The notes beneath the pieces were generated by a model that was not told the DNA's origin, searched no databases, and saw only the letters and a list, made by a program, of their open reading frames with translations. From Spirochaetales bacterium (GTDB taxonomy: Bacteria; Spirochaetota; Spirochaetia; JABEVK01): 54,668 nucleotides of DNA. Of the stretch, positions 40,887 to 50,425 are shown in pieces (within the stretch, counting starts at the first letter, position 1; every line of letters begins with the position of its first letter). Position numbers and translations under genes: made by a program. The stretch covers positions 1 through 54,668 of the forward strand of contig CANJXC010000018.1 in NCBI GenBank assembly GCA_947478845.1, written 5' to 3'.

Positions 40887-41707
40887 CAAAATTCCCACTG
40901 TAAGGCGCGGTAGGTGAACAGTCCGCGCCGATAGCCCAACACCAAAGCCGCTCCACCAACCAGATTGGCCAGCATCGGCGTCGTGGGCGGTAAACCGACC
41001 GCCAACGTAGAGCCCCAGCGGCGGAGCACCCCCCCCTGGCCCACACGCTCACTCCAATCCTCGTCGGCTACCAAAGTCCACCCATGGTTTCCCAGCCCGC
41101 TTTTCCAACCTTCGCATTTTTCGAGGGCGGGTACCTTCCATCCATCACGGAAGGCCGCCAGCCATCTTTCCTCGGTTGTGTCGGCGGGCTCCCGCGCCAA
41201 AAGGTCGTCGATGAGCAGAAAACGGTCACCAGGTCGAGCCTGCTGGGTCAGGAGGCTTCGAAACAGCTCGGGATCAGGGTTATGCGCCAAACTCTCGATC
41301 GCGTAGTACAGGGTGCGACCCGAGGACGCGGGCCAAACTTGAGCTTGCAGATACGAGCCGGTCACTATTTGTGCCCTGTGCCCCAGCCAAGTGGAAGCCT
41401 CGACAGCCTGCGAGGGACTGAGGGTGACCCCAAAAAGCTCAACCTCGGCCCCGACGGTTTTTTGCAGCGACCAGAGGGCCGCTCCCGTACCGCAGCCAAG
41501 GTCAAAGACGGCAAGGCAACCTTCAGCTGCTTCCCGGATGCGCTGGTGGGCAGTGTCAACAGTACAATCGATGCGCCGATGGATGGCCAACGGTTGGCGA
41601 GTCGGGAGGCCGCTCCAGCGAGACTCCCACGCGTTAAAACTGCCGGTGTTGGCTTCGTAGTAGCGCCGGACGCTATCTTCGTGGTCGCGGATGGTGGAAC
41701 GGCTCAT
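40886..41707 (-). CDS. SAM-dependent methyltransferase
   Basis: The 273-residue class I methyltransferase has motif I VFDLGCGTGAALWSLQ near residue 70, GVTLSPSQAVEAS as motif II and YYAIESLAHNPD after it, a pattern like small-molecule C- or O-methyltransferases acting on prenyl or sterol-like substrates. The N-terminal RRYYEANTGSF resembles geranyl-diphosphate and sterol methyltransferases. ATG 41707 is preferred: TATACT stands six bases upstream, in a palindrome shared with the divergent helicase. Substrate unknown; a pigment or isoprenoid is possible. Confidence 0.8.
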   Translation of the reverse strand: MSRSTIRDHEDSVRRYYEANTGSFNAWESRWSGLPTRQPLAIHRRIDCTVDTAHQRIREAAEGCLAVFDLGCGTGAALWSLQKTVGAEVELFGVTLSPSQAVEASTWLGHRAQIVTGSYLQAQVWPASSGRTLYYAIESLAHNPDPELFRSLLTQQARPGDRFLLIDDLLAREPADTTEERWLAAFRDGWKVPALEKCEGWKSGLGNHGWTLVADEDWSERVGQGGVLRRWGSTLAVGLPPTTPMLANLVGGAALVLGYRRGLFTYRALQWEF

Positions 41708-41727
41708 CGAAAGAGTATACTCGAGGC
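41708..41727. promoter_or_regulatory. Shared palindromic -10 of two divergent leaderless genes
   Basis: GAGTATACTC (41713-41722) is a perfect palindrome. On the plus strand TATACT (41716-41721) is six bases before the helicase ATG. On the minus strand TATACT (41719-41714) is six bases before the methyltransferase ATG. The whole intergenic region is only 20 bases and has no spaced ribosome sites. Confidence 0.7.
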
Positions 41728-42858
41728 ATGCCGTTTCCCGAACCATGGTTGACCCCTCTCGCCGGCCGGGGACTCACCGAACCCACCGAGGTTCAAGTCG
41801 CGGTTCGGCAGCCGTTTCTTGCGGGTAAGAACCTGCTGGTACAGTCGGGCACTGGAACCGGAAAGACCCTTGCCTACCTTATACCCTTGTTCGAGCGTCT
41901 CGACCCGCAGAGAAGAGACCTGCAGGGTTTGGTACTCGCCCCCACCCAGGAGCTCGCGGTGCAGATTCACCGGCAGATGGAACTGCTGGCGGCCGACTTG
42001 GCGCCGGCCCGTTCGGTGCGCACGGTATCGTTGATGGGCGGGGTGAATCTGTTGCGTCAATTGGAACAGCTCAAAGCCAAGCCCCACCTCGCCGTTGGAA
42101 CTCCGGGTAGAGTGCTTGAGCTCCTTGAGAAAAAGAAGATCACCGGTCACTTCTTGAGCAGCGTAGTACTCGATGAGGCCGATCGTCTGCTTGATGACAC
42201 CTCAGTGGTGGCCGTCAGGGCCATTCTGAAGACGACACTCAAAAGCCGGCAGCTCAGTCTGTTTTCGGCTAGCCTTCCCCCTGCCACGGTCGCTATCGCC
42301 TCGGGACTGGCCTCAGATTGGCTATCGCTTTTGTTGGAGCCCGAGATGCCTATTCCTGCAGGAATCCGACATTGGAGTTTCGCGTCGGAGCTCCAGCATA
42401 AAAACGACCTACTGCGTCAACTGCTCCATGCAATCGCTCCGAGCAAAGCTCTGGTGTTCCTCAATAAGCCCGACCAAATCGAACTCGTGGCCGCCAAGCT
42501 CCGCCACCATGGCCTCCAAGCAGAGAGCTTATATGGAACCCGGTTCAAGGAAGACAGGCAGAAGGCGATGAAGGCTTTTGCCTCTGGTAGCGCGAGCATC
42601 CTGGTAGCCAGCGACCTCGCCGCCCGAGGATTGCACATAGACGGCATAAGCCATGTGTTTCATTTTGACATCCCTGAGAACCCGCTGGACTACCAGCACC
42701 GCTGCGGCCGAACGGGCCGCCTCGGTCAGGTGGGAACCAGTGTGGCTTTGAGCACAGAGTACGAACTCGACAGGCTACGGGAGTTTGAAAAAACCTTCTC
42801 CATCACTGTGGTGCCACAGAGCCTCCACCACGGCAAGGTTCAACTAAAGAGACGGTAG
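41728..42858 (+). CDS. DEAD-box RNA helicase
   Basis: The 376-residue core helicase has the Q motif (GLTEPTEVQ), motif I SGTGTGKT, Ia APTQELAVQ, Ib TPGRVLELL, II DEAD, III SAS, IV ALVFLNK, V ASDLAARGLHIDG and VI HRCGRTGR. It has no C-terminal RNA-binding extension and is shorter than most bacterial paralogues. ATP-dependent remodelling of rRNA or mRNA structures is expected. The start lies six bases after a TATACT box. Its end overlaps the convergent cyclase gene by 19 bases. Confidence 0.93.
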   Translation: MPFPEPWLTPLAGRGLTEPTEVQVAVRQPFLAGKNLLVQSGTGTGKTLAYLIPLFERLDPQRRDLQGLVLAPTQELAVQIHRQMELLAADLAPARSVRTVSLMGGVNLLRQLEQLKAKPHLAVGTPGRVLELLEKKKITGHFLSSVVLDEADRLLDDTSVVAVRAILKTTLKSRQLSLFSASLPPATVAIASGLASDWLSLLLEPEMPIPAGIRHWSFASELQHKNDLLRQLLHAIAPSKALVFLNKPDQIELVAAKLRHHGLQAESLYGTRFKEDRQKAMKAFASGSASILVASDLAARGLHIDGISHVFHFDIPENPLDYQHRCGRTGRLGQVGTSVALSTEYELDRLREFEKTFSITVVPQSLHHGKVQLKRR

Positions 42859-44270
42859 ACGGGGGTAGGTGCCACAATCCCCTTGAGGGTGGCCATCTTG
42901 GTCTCACTCTTCAACCCCGACGCTTGGAGTATGTCGGGGACTCCCGGGCTGTTAAAGACGGCCTCCGTGATCCAAACTTCACCAGCCTCGGCTAGGCCCT
43001 GCACTCGCGCAGCAAGGTTAATGTTTTGACCGAAGTAGTCCAGCCGGTCGTCAGCGGTTACGGCCAAGGCTGGGCCCTCATGCAGACCTATCTTTATGCC
43101 CAGCTCGGTTTGGCCGCTGGAAGAGTCGAGTTTCTTCATCCGCTCGACCATAGCGAGCGAAGCCAACACCCCTTCCTGGCTGTTCGAGAACGTCGCCATG
43201 ATAGCGTCGCCCATGGTCTTCACGAGGGCACCATGGAACTCCCGGACCACTTCGGTAAGCAGGTTGAAATGCTTCTGTACCACTTCGTAAGCGGTGATGT
43301 CGCCCACGCGTCCGTACATATCAGTCGAACCCTTGAGGTCGGTGAACAACACCGTCAGGCTTTTAATTTTTAGCTTCATATCGGGAGCCCAAGCCTGCAT
43401 CCGAAAGAGTTCGCGGAACGATTGGTTGTTGAGAAAAGCCTTGCCGGTGAGAAATGGCCTCCAGACGCGCTCTGTGCGCATGTAGGGAAGGGCAATCTTC
43501 AGGAACTCTGAGGCATTCTGCAACACGATCCCTGTAGCCGCTTTGAGGCGGTTGTTGAGGTGAAACACAACGTTGCCGGGACGAAGAACCAGAGATAAGG
43601 GTGAAATGCCACCTTCCATGAGGTCGATATCGACAATTTGCTCGATAGCCAAAGGCGAGCCCTCCACTGCTATTCTGAGCTGGCTGTGGCTTTCGAGGTT
43701 GAGCAACCGGTATTGGCCCACTTCCAGCACAGCCTCCAGTTTCCCCTTCACGTCTGGAGCAATCGCGGCAAAACCCTTCATGGACGCACCGGCCCCCATG
43801 GACTCCAGATTGGGCGAAAGCAGGTTGGCCGACCTGTAGGAACGCAAGTAGGGCTCAAGGCCCGAAAGGGGCTCGGGATGACTTACGCCCAGTGCCTCGC
43901 TGCATTCAAAGGTCACCTCGACAAAATCATCCATAGAAGCTTCCCGGGAAATCGAACAAACGGTACAGGGAATCTGTTCGGAGGAGACGGCGTCGAGACG
44001 AGAATAGGCATGCTCGGAACCCCCGCAGGAGGCGCATATTTGCCCATAATGGAAGTCGAACAGCCCGATTTTGGCACCGTGGATGAAGATATCGAGCAGA
44101 ACCTCGGGGTCGAACTCGTGCTGCTGGGCAAATGCCAGCGGGTTTATGCGCACCAGATCCCATTCGCCAAGTGTCGGCAACAGGGCTCCAAGTTTGTCCA
44201 CCTCTGCCGCCTTCATGCGCGGAAAGAGCTTCAGCGCCCTGATTTTTTGATCCAAAACAGTTCGATTCAT
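42840..44270 (-). CDS. Class III adenylate/guanylate cyclase with DUF5939-like N-terminus
   Basis: The 476-residue cytoplasmic protein ends with a class III cyclase domain: VLFTDLKGSTDMY (first metal Asp), LVKTMGDAIMATF (second Asp), DYFGQNINLAARVQG (the N-x-x-x-R transition-state pair). The N-terminal region is DUF5939-like and contains a four-cysteine set, Cys79-x2-Cys82 and Cys102-x2-Cys105, which may bind zinc. No membrane segment. It is the last gene of the PDH operon, 18 bases after lpd, so cAMP signalling might be coupled to pyruvate oxidation. Nucleotide preference is not certain. Confidence 0.85.
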   Translation of the reverse strand: MNRTVLDQKIRALKLFPRMKAAEVDKLGALLPTLGEWDLVRINPLAFAQQHEFDPEVLLDIFIHGAKIGLFDFHYGQICASCGGSEHAYSRLDAVSSEQIPCTVCSISREASMDDFVEVTFECSEALGVSHPEPLSGLEPYLRSYRSANLLSPNLESMGAGASMKGFAAIAPDVKGKLEAVLEVGQYRLLNLESHSQLRIAVEGSPLAIEQIVDIDLMEGGISPLSLVLRPGNVVFHLNNRLKAATGIVLQNASEFLKIALPYMRTERVWRPFLTGKAFLNNQSFRELFRMQAWAPDMKLKIKSLTVLFTDLKGSTDMYGRVGDITAYEVVQKHFNLLTEVVREFHGALVKTMGDAIMATFSNSQEGVLASLAMVERMKKLDSSSGQTELGIKIGLHEGPALAVTADDRLDYFGQNINLAARVQGLAEAGEVWITEAVFNSPGVPDILQASGLKSETKMATLKGIVAPTPVYRLFS

Positions 44271-44288
44271 ATAACCCCCAAGATGAGT

Positions 44289-45713
44289 TTAGATGTGGAT
44301 GGCCCAGCCCTCGGCCCCGCGTGCGGCCTCCATCACGCTTTCTCCCAAAGTGGGGTGGGCGTGAACCATGGTGGCGATGTCCTCGGGAAGCAGCTCAGCT
44401 TTTTTGGCCAATAGCAGTTCGTGAATCAACTCAGTTGCACTGGCGCCCACGGTGTGTGCCCCCAAAATTTCGTGGGTGGTGGGGTCGAACAAAACTTTAA
44501 CCAGGCCTTCGGGTCGTTCTATCGCGTTGGCTTTGCCATTGCCGCTGTAAGGAAAGCTGTAGGCCTTGTAGACAAGTTTCTTTTCTTTAGCTTTGTCCTC
44601 GGTGAGCCCGAAACTGGCAATCTGAGGCTCGCAGTAGGTCGCTCCGGGAATTGCCATCGGGTCGAGCTTCTTTTCGTGCGGCGGGGTAGTTCCCTTGAGC
44701 TTGCTGGCCATGTACTCAACGGCAATTTCCCCTTCCTTGCTGGCCACATGCGCGAGCAAGGGACTAGGCAGCACGTCTCCAATGGCAAAAATGCTGGCCG
44801 CATCGGTCTGGTAGTAGTCCTTGGTGGTCACAAAGCCGCGTTCAAGCTTTACGCCGGCTTTTTCCAGCCCCACATTCGCGGTGTTGGGTACGCGGCCCAC
44901 GGCGACGAGAAGCTTTTCTGCCTGGAGGACCTCGGTTTTTCCCTCTTTGGACACCGTGAGCTCAATTCCTGTGGCAGTCTTCTTCAAGGCGCTGGCCGTT
45001 GTGCCAACAAGAAACTTCACCCCGTTTTTTACAAAAGCTTTTTCCACCACGGCGGCCGTATCGTGGTCTTCGATAGGAAGGATGCGAGGCAGCATCTCCA
45101 CCACGGTCACTTCCACGCCGAAAGTGCGCATAACAAATGCGAACTCCATGCCAATGGCTCCTGAGCCCAGAATCAGGAGGCTTTTTGGCAACGAGGTCAA
45201 GGCAAGAATGCCCGTGCTCGAGAGCACCTGTTTCTCGTCAAACTCCATGCCAGGCAACTCGCGCGGTCGCGAGCCGGTGGCAACCAAAAGGTAGTGGGCG
45301 CTGATCTTCTGAGGTGCGGCGCTCCCGGCAGGGCTGGTCACCGTTATTTCATGGGCGCCTGTGATCACCCCGGTACCGTTTACCACTTCAACCTTGTTCT
45401 TCTTCAAGAGGAACTGGACACCCTTCCCGGAGCGTTCGGCGGCGGTGCGGCTCTTGGCCTGAACCTTTGAATAGTCCAGGCCGCTCACATCCACTTTGAC
45501 GCCCATATGGGCAAGAGCTTCGATGGCGTGAAAGGCCTCTGCCTGGTTGATCAAAGCCTTTGAGGGTATGCAACCCCAGTTGCCGCAAACTCCGCCCAGC
45601 TTGTCCATCTCGATCACCACAGCCTTCAAGCCTAGCTGACTGGCCCTGATGGCCGCCACATAGCCGCCCGGTCCTCCACCCAAAATCGCCACATCGTAGG
45701 GATAATTCGCCAT
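44289..45713 (-). CDS. lpdA: Dihydrolipoamide dehydrogenase (E3)
   Basis: The 474-residue FAD disulfide reductase has GGGPGGYVAAIRASQLG, the redox pair in GGVCGNWGCIPSKALI, the NAD site LLILGSGAIGMEFAFVM and the C-terminal catalytic HAHPTLGESVMEA. The loop between the two Cys is GNWG rather than the common LNVG. It reoxidises the lipoyl arm of the E2 encoded upstream, making NADH that NQR can use. GGAGG precedes the ATG. It lacks an N-terminal lipoyl domain. Confidence 0.94.
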   Translation of the reverse strand: MANYPYDVAILGGGPGGYVAAIRASQLGLKAVVIEMDKLGGVCGNWGCIPSKALINQAEAFHAIEALAHMGVKVDVSGLDYSKVQAKSRTAAERSGKGVQFLLKKNKVEVVNGTGVITGAHEITVTSPAGSAAPQKISAHYLLVATGSRPRELPGMEFDEKQVLSSTGILALTSLPKSLLILGSGAIGMEFAFVMRTFGVEVTVVEMLPRILPIEDHDTAAVVEKAFVKNGVKFLVGTTASALKKTATGIELTVSKEGKTEVLQAEKLLVAVGRVPNTANVGLEKAGVKLERGFVTTKDYYQTDAASIFAIGDVLPSPLLAHVASKEGEIAVEYMASKLKGTTPPHEKKLDPMAIPGATYCEPQIASFGLTEDKAKEKKLVYKAYSFPYSGNGKANAIERPEGLVKVLFDPTTHEILGAHTVGASATELIHELLLAKKAELLPEDIATMVHAHPTLGESVMEAARGAEGWAIHI

Positions 45714-45743
45714 GCAAAGTCCTCCGGTTTAGATTTCAGGTCG

Positions 45744-46715
45744 TCAAACGTTTAAGAGCTTGTTCACGAAGCCGAGTTTTTCTAGGGTCTGGAAAGATTC
45801 TCCGCCCTCGTGGTGGTTGTAGGTCCAAACCCGGATTTCTTTCGGCCCTGCCCAACGGTTATAGGCCGCGAAAACCGTGCGAGGTGGGCAGATGTCATCC
45901 ATCAGGGCTACTGAAAACAGCGTCGGCATCTTGGCCCGGGAGGCGAAACTGCGCCCATCGAAGTAAGACAAGGTGTTGAAAACGGCTTCCTCCTGATGGC
46001 GGTGTCGTTTGAGAAAGTCCCGGATTTCGGCGTAGGGGTAGGCGTCAGTCGCAGTCACCGCATGGTCAAAATGCGTCAAAAACGGAACATCCGGCATGGC
46101 TGCCTGCACACGCCCGTCGAGGGCCGCAGCCGCAATGGTGATGCCGCCTCCCTGACTCCCGCCCGTAAGAAAGATTTGAGAAGCGTCGACCGCCGGGTGG
46201 CTACGGGCGGCCTCAATGGCCCGCACAGCATCGGTGAACACCCTGCGGTAATAGTAGGTTTCTTTTTTCAAAACCCCACGGGTCATGAAGCCGGGGATCT
46301 GCGGGTTTCCACCTTCAAGCTCCGGGTCGGGAGTATCGCCAGTCCTCCACGTAGATCCTTGGCCTCTGGTGTCCATGACCAGCAACGCAAAGCCGGCGCT
46401 CGGGTAGACTAGCCAATCGTGAGGAAGCCCTCGCCCACCCCCGTAGCCAATGTACTCCACCACACAGGGAAGCTTGCCCGACCTCTGAGCAGGGATCAAA
46501 AACCAGCCTTTGATGGGCTGTCCACCATAACCGGCGAAGGTGACGTCAAACACCTCGAGGGTCTTGAGTTGAGCGTCATAGGGCTTAAACTGAGCACTGA
46601 GAGGGAAACTGCGAGCTTCTGCCAAAGTGGAGGACCAAAAGGCGTCAAAATTGGCAGGTTCCTTCAAGGCGGGGTTGTATTTCTCGAGTTGGTCGAGAGG
46701 TAGGTCTACAAACAT
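45744..46715 (-). CDS. CE7 family acetyl xylan esterase / cephalosporin-C deacetylase
   Basis: The 323-residue alpha/beta hydrolase shows the CE7 signature: VMDTRGQGS, the nucleophile in [17 protein letters not shown], Asp in ALMDDICPP, His in NHHEGG. CE7 enzymes are cytoplasmic hexamers that remove acetyl groups from short xylo-oligosaccharides. There is no signal peptide. The start overlaps the E2 stop by one base (TAATG), a surprising coupling with the PDH genes. Released acetate and acetylated xylan fragments from the GH10/ABC system would be natural substrates. Confidence 0.92.
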   Translation of the reverse strand: MFVDLPLDQLEKYNPALKEPANFDAFWSSTLAEARSFPLSAQFKPYDAQLKTLEVFDVTFAGYGGQPIKGWFLIPAQRSGKLPCVVEYIGYGGGRGLPHDWLVYPSAGFALLVMDTRGQGSTWRTGDTPDPELEGGNPQIPGFMTRGVLKKETYYYRRVFTDAVRAIEAARSHPAVDASQIFLTGGSQGGGITIAAAALDGRVQAAMPDVPFLTHFDHAVTATDAYPYAEIRDFLKRHRHQEEAVFNTLSYFDGRSFASRAKMPTLFSVALMDDICPPRTVFAAYNRWAGPKEIRVWTYNHHEGGESFQTLEKLGFVNKLLNV

Positions 46716-47971
46716 TACAGCAGTACCATGTAGGGGTCTTCCATCATACGTTTGAACTCCGTTAGAAAATTTGCACCCACCGCGCCATCTACCACGCGAT
46801 GGTCGCAGCTCAGCGTCACCTTCATAATACGCCGAACCACGATGCTGTCATCAGTGGCAACCACCGGGGTCTTGATGGTGGCTCCCAAGGCCAAGATGGC
46901 CACTCCGGGTGGATTGATGATGGCCGTGAACTCCTCGATTCCGAAACTTCCCAAATTGCTAATGGTGAAGGTGGCTCCTGTGAACTCTTCGGGCTTCAGG
47001 CCGCCGGTTCGGGCGCGTTCCACTAGATCCTTGAGTTCAGCCTCAATCTGCAAGATTCCCTTGCTGCCGGCATTTTTCACAATGGGGGTGATCAGGCCAT
47101 CGGGCTGAGCCACGGCAATCCCAAGGTCTATGCTGGAATGGTTCTGAATGAACTCACCTTCCCAGCTGGAGTTCAAGGCCTGGTGGCGTTTCAGGGCTTC
47201 TGCGACAAACTTCAGGATAAACGGGTTAAGGCCCACCTTCTCCTTGCGCTTGGTATTGATGCGTTCGCGGGCCTCGAGCAGGTTGTCCATCTCGATGGCG
47301 AGAGTCAGGAAAAAATGCGGAGCGGTGAACAGGCTTTCGCCTAAGCGCTTGGCTATGGTTTGCCGTTTGCGGCTGACAGGCACCTTCTCGTCGTTGAGGG
47401 CCGAGTAACCAAAACTCACCGGAGCAAACGAGCCACTTGGGGTGGGGGACGCTGCCGGAGTGTAGCCTTCCACATCGGCTTTCACCACCCGGCCGTGGGG
47501 GCCCGAGCCGGCGATTTGAGCGATGTTGTAGCCTTTTTCGGTAGCTATCTTACGGGCCAAGGGGCTGGACTTAATGTGACCGGCGGCTGCGCCGGAACCG
47601 GCCGGAGCTGGAGCGTGCGAGGCAGGGGAGGCAGCAGCAGACTTTGCTGCGGCCACGGCGGCAGCCGAGGGAGGAGCGACAACGGCCTTGGCAACCGGGG
47701 CCGCTTCGGCAACCAATGCGGCAAAATCCTCTCCAGGTTCGCCGATGATGCCAATGGTATCGCCCACTTTGGCGCCGGAGCCTACCTCTTTTACAATGGC
47801 CAGGAGGGTGCCTTCTTGGCTGGAGAGGTAATCCATGCTGGCCTTGTCGGTCTCTACCTCGCACAAAGGCTCGTCCATCTTTACGAGGTCGCCGACCTTC
47901 TTTTTCCACTTGAGAATGCTACCCTCTTCCATGGTTGGGCTTAATGCGATCATGTAAACTTTCTCAGCCAT
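46715..47971 (-). CDS. pdhC: Pyruvate dehydrogenase E2, dihydrolipoamide acetyltransferase
   Basis: The 418-residue protein has one N-terminal lipoyl domain ([10 protein letters not shown], lipoyl-Lys43), an Ala/Pro-rich linker (about residues 85-130), an E3/E1-binding domain ([20 protein letters not shown] then [14 protein letters not shown]) and the catalytic domain ending [15 protein letters not shown]. It forms the core of the complex and transfers the acetyl group to CoA. E1-alpha/E1-beta neighbours and single lipoyl domain fit the Gram-positive/mitochondrial type. GGAGGAC precedes the ATG. Confidence 0.94.
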   Translation of the reverse strand: MAEKVYMIALSPTMEEGSILKWKKKVGDLVKMDEPLCEVETDKASMDYLSSQEGTLLAIVKEVGSGAKVGDTIGIIGEPGEDFAALVAEAAPVAKAVVAPPSAAAVAAAKSAAASPASHAPAPAGSGAAAGHIKSSPLARKIATEKGYNIAQIAGSGPHGRVVKADVEGYTPAASPTPSGSFAPVSFGYSALNDEKVPVSRKRQTIAKRLGESLFTAPHFFLTLAIEMDNLLEARERINTKRKEKVGLNPFILKFVAEALKRHQALNSSWEGEFIQNHSSIDLGIAVAQPDGLITPIVKNAGSKGILQIEAELKDLVERARTGGLKPEEFTGATFTISNLGSFGIEEFTAIINPPGVAILALGATIKTPVVATDDSIVVRRIMKVTLSCDHRVVDGAVGANFLTEFKRMMEDPYMVLL

Positions 47972-48000
47972 GTTGTCCTCCTCTCTTTCCGGTTTCGGTG

Positions 48001-48432
48001 TTAGGCTTTTTCCAGAGTGGCAATGTCGAGTTTGGTCATTGTCATCATCGCTGCCGTGGAACGCTGAGCTTTCTGGGGGTCTGAACTACCAATGGTAGCT
48101 GCGAGTAGGGCAACCGGCGCCACCTGCCAAGACAACCCAAAGCGATCGATCAACCAACCGCAGCGAGATTCTTGGCCACCCCCGGCGAGAAGCCGTTCCC
48201 ACAGGGAGTCGATCTCAGGCTGTGTGGGGCAATCGACCATGATGGATACAGCCGGGTTCAAGCGGAAATAGTCTCCGCCATTGAAAGCCACGTAAAGCTG
48301 CCCTCCGAGGCGAAACCGAGCCGATCGTTCGTCGGTGGCGAGGAGTTCAGCGTCAGGAAACAGCGACACGTAGAAGGCTGCCGCTTCGGGAGCCTGTGTG
48401 TTGTACCACAGGAACGTAGAAATCTTTGACAA
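48001..48432 (-). CDS. VOC-superfamily (PhnB-like) protein
   Basis: The 143-residue protein starts FLWYNTQAPEAAAFYVSLFP and has VAFNGGDYFRLNPAVSIMVDC then DRFGLSWQVAP, the pattern of the PhnB/3-demethylubiquinone methyltransferase-like VOC family. Metal or substrate residues are not obvious, and many such proteins have unknown roles. The start is TTG at 48432 with GGAGG ten bases upstream. It sits between pdhB and pdhC, an unusual insertion into a PDH operon. Confidence 0.82.
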   Translation of the reverse strand: MSKISTFLWYNTQAPEAAAFYVSLFPDAELLATDERSARFRLGGQLYVAFNGGDYFRLNPAVSIMVDCPTQPEIDSLWERLLAGGGQESRCGWLIDRFGLSWQVAPVALLAATIGSSDPQKAQRSTAAMMTMTKLDIATLEKA

Positions 48433-48446
48433 AGTTTGAGCCCTCC

Positions 48447-49427
48447 TCAGGACCTGTACAGCGCCCTCTTGGCGGCAGCCACAATTTTTGCCACGGTGGG
48501 CTGCACTTCCAATTCCAACGTGTGGTTGTAGGGCATGGGCACATCTTCGCTCGCCACAAACTCAACAGGAGCGTCGAGGTCGTCGAAGCAGTCCTGCATG
48601 ATCTTGGCCTGAATCCAGCTGCCTACCGAAGCCTTGGGCCACGCTTCGTCTACAACCACAGCCCGGTTGGTCTTGCGGACCGACGCATAGACCAATTCCT
48701 CGTCCAAGGGGACCAGCGAGCGCAGGTCGACTACTTCGGCCTGAATGCCTTCCTTGGCCAGCTCCTCGGCGGCCTGAAGGCACATGGCCACTGGCTTGCT
48801 GAAACTCACCAGCGTCACATCGTTTCCCTCGCGCTTGAGGTCTGCCTTACCGATCTCGATGAGGTACTCACCTTCGGGAACCTCGCCCTTGTGGCCGTAG
48901 TTCATTTCACTTTCCAGAAAAATAACTGGGTTGTCGTCGCGGATGGCGGACTTCAGAAGTCCCTTGGCGTCGTAGGGAGTGCTCGGAGCCACCACCTTGA
49001 AGCCGGGCACATGCACAAAGTAACTGGCAAAGCTCTGGCTATGCTGGCCACCTAAAAACTCGGCGGGACCATTGGGGCCACGTACCACCATGGGGCACTT
49101 GAACTGTCCGCCCGACATCGAGCGGTATTTAACGGCGTTGTGAATCAACTGGTCGATGGCCAAGAGCCCAAACTGAAAGGTCATCCATTCGACCACCGGA
49201 CGCATTCCTGCGAACGCAGCACCTACCGCTAAGCCCGTGAAGCCTAGCTCGGTGATTGGGGTGTCGATAACGCGATCAGGTCCGTACTTTTCCAGAAGGC
49301 CCTTGGTGACCTTGTAGGCTCCGTCGTACTGGGCGACTTCCTCGCCTAGGATGACAACTCCGGTTTCTCGGGTCATCTCTTCATCGAGCGCCTGTCGGAG
49401 CGCTTCTCGCATGGTAATGATGGCCAA
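48447..49427 (-). CDS. pdhB: Pyruvate dehydrogenase E1 component, beta subunit
   Basis: The 326-residue protein has VVILGEEVAQYDGAYKVTKG, DTPITELGFTGLAVGAAFAG and RPVVEWMTFQF, the beta-subunit signatures that complete the thiamine diphosphate site. VVVDEAWPKASVGSWI is typical of the C-terminal domain. TTG at 49427 with GGAG seven bases upstream is the start. It follows pdhA by 11 bases. 2-oxoisovalerate dehydrogenase is an alternative but less likely substrate class. Confidence 0.93.
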   Translation of the reverse strand: MAIITMREALRQALDEEMTRETGVVILGEEVAQYDGAYKVTKGLLEKYGPDRVIDTPITELGFTGLAVGAAFAGMRPVVEWMTFQFGLLAIDQLIHNAVKYRSMSGGQFKCPMVVRGPNGPAEFLGGQHSQSFASYFVHVPGFKVVAPSTPYDAKGLLKSAIRDDNPVIFLESEMNYGHKGEVPEGEYLIEIGKADLKREGNDVTLVSFSKPVAMCLQAAEELAKEGIQAEVVDLRSLVPLDEELVYASVRKTNRAVVVDEAWPKASVGSWIQAKIMQDCFDDLDAPVEFVASEDVPMPYNHTLELEVQPTVAKIVAAAKRALYRS

Positions 49428-49438
49428 TTCAGGTCTCC

Positions 49439-50413
49439 TCAGACGTAGATGTCGGTATAGATTTCTTCATAGCCGGGTTCCGGGCTGGCTTCGGCAAACT
49501 CGACGCACCCCATTACAAGGTCTTTGAGCTCCCTGTCGAGGTCTTTGTATTGGTCTTCGGTGAGCAACTTCGCTTCTTCCATGCGGCCTTTGAGCAAGAG
49601 AATGGGGTCTTGGGCCAAGAAGGCTTCGGTTTCTTCTTTGGTACGGTACTTGGCTGGGTCTGACATCGAATGCCCTTTGTACCGGTAGGTTTTGATCTCG
49701 AGGAAGCTCGGCTCGAACTTGGTGCGAGCGGTATCCATAGCAGCTTTCACCTCTTCATACACGGCGATGACGTCCATGCCGTCCACCATTTTGGAAGGGA
49801 TATTGTAGGCTTGCCCCTTCACATACAGGTCGGTGACCGAACTGACGCGATCGACCGCACTCCCCATTCCATACTGGTTGTTTTCGCACACAAAGACCAC
49901 GGGAAGTTTCCACGTCGCGGCTAGGTTCATGGCCTCGTGGAAGGCACCCTGATGGATGGCGCCGTCGCCAAAAAAGACAATGGTCGCCCCGCCGTCTTTT
50001 TGACTCTTCTGAGCAAAGGCCGAACCGGTGGCCAAAGGAATCTGACCACCCACGATGCCGTTTCCACCCCACATGCCTTTGGCGTAATCAAACATGTGCA
50101 TCGACCCGCCCTTGCCTTTGGAACAACCGGTGGCCTTGCCGTACAACTCCGCCATGAGAGTCTTCGGGTCGAGGCCTAGGCTAATCGCGTGGCCGTGGTC
50201 TCGGTAACCCGTGAGGAGACGGTCGAGCCCACGCTGCATTCCTGCTGCCGCACCAGAACATACGGCTTCCTGCCCGTTGTACAAATGGCAGAAGCCTCCG
50301 ATTTTTTTCAGGCCGTACATCTGGCCCGCTTTCTCCTCAAACCGCCGAATCAGCAACATCTCCCGAAGGAGAGCGCTCAGAAACGGTTTGTCGTAACCTT
50401 TGATGGGTCGCAA
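49439..50413 (-). CDS. pdhA: Pyruvate dehydrogenase E1 component, alpha subunit
   Basis: The 324-residue protein carries the thiamine diphosphate motif FFGDGAIHQGAFHEAMNLA plus CENNQYGMG, and the regulatory loop YRYKGHSMSDPAKYRTKEE of PDH alpha subunits, which is absent from shorter homologues. HLYNGQEAVCSGAAAG is the N-terminal signature. TTG at 50413 with GGAGG five bases upstream is the start. It decarboxylates pyruvate and acetylates the E2 lipoyl group together with the beta subunit. Confidence 0.94.
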   Translation of the reverse strand: MRPIKGYDKPFLSALLREMLLIRRFEEKAGQMYGLKKIGGFCHLYNGQEAVCSGAAAGMQRGLDRLLTGYRDHGHAISLGLDPKTLMAELYGKATGCSKGKGGSMHMFDYAKGMWGGNGIVGGQIPLATGSAFAQKSQKDGGATIVFFGDGAIHQGAFHEAMNLAATWKLPVVFVCENNQYGMGSAVDRVSSVTDLYVKGQAYNIPSKMVDGMDVIAVYEEVKAAMDTARTKFEPSFLEIKTYRYKGHSMSDPAKYRTKEETEAFLAQDPILLLKGRMEEAKLLTEDQYKDLDRELKDLVMGCVEFAEASPEPGYEEIYTDIYV

Positions 50414-50425
50414 GGAAGCCTCCGC

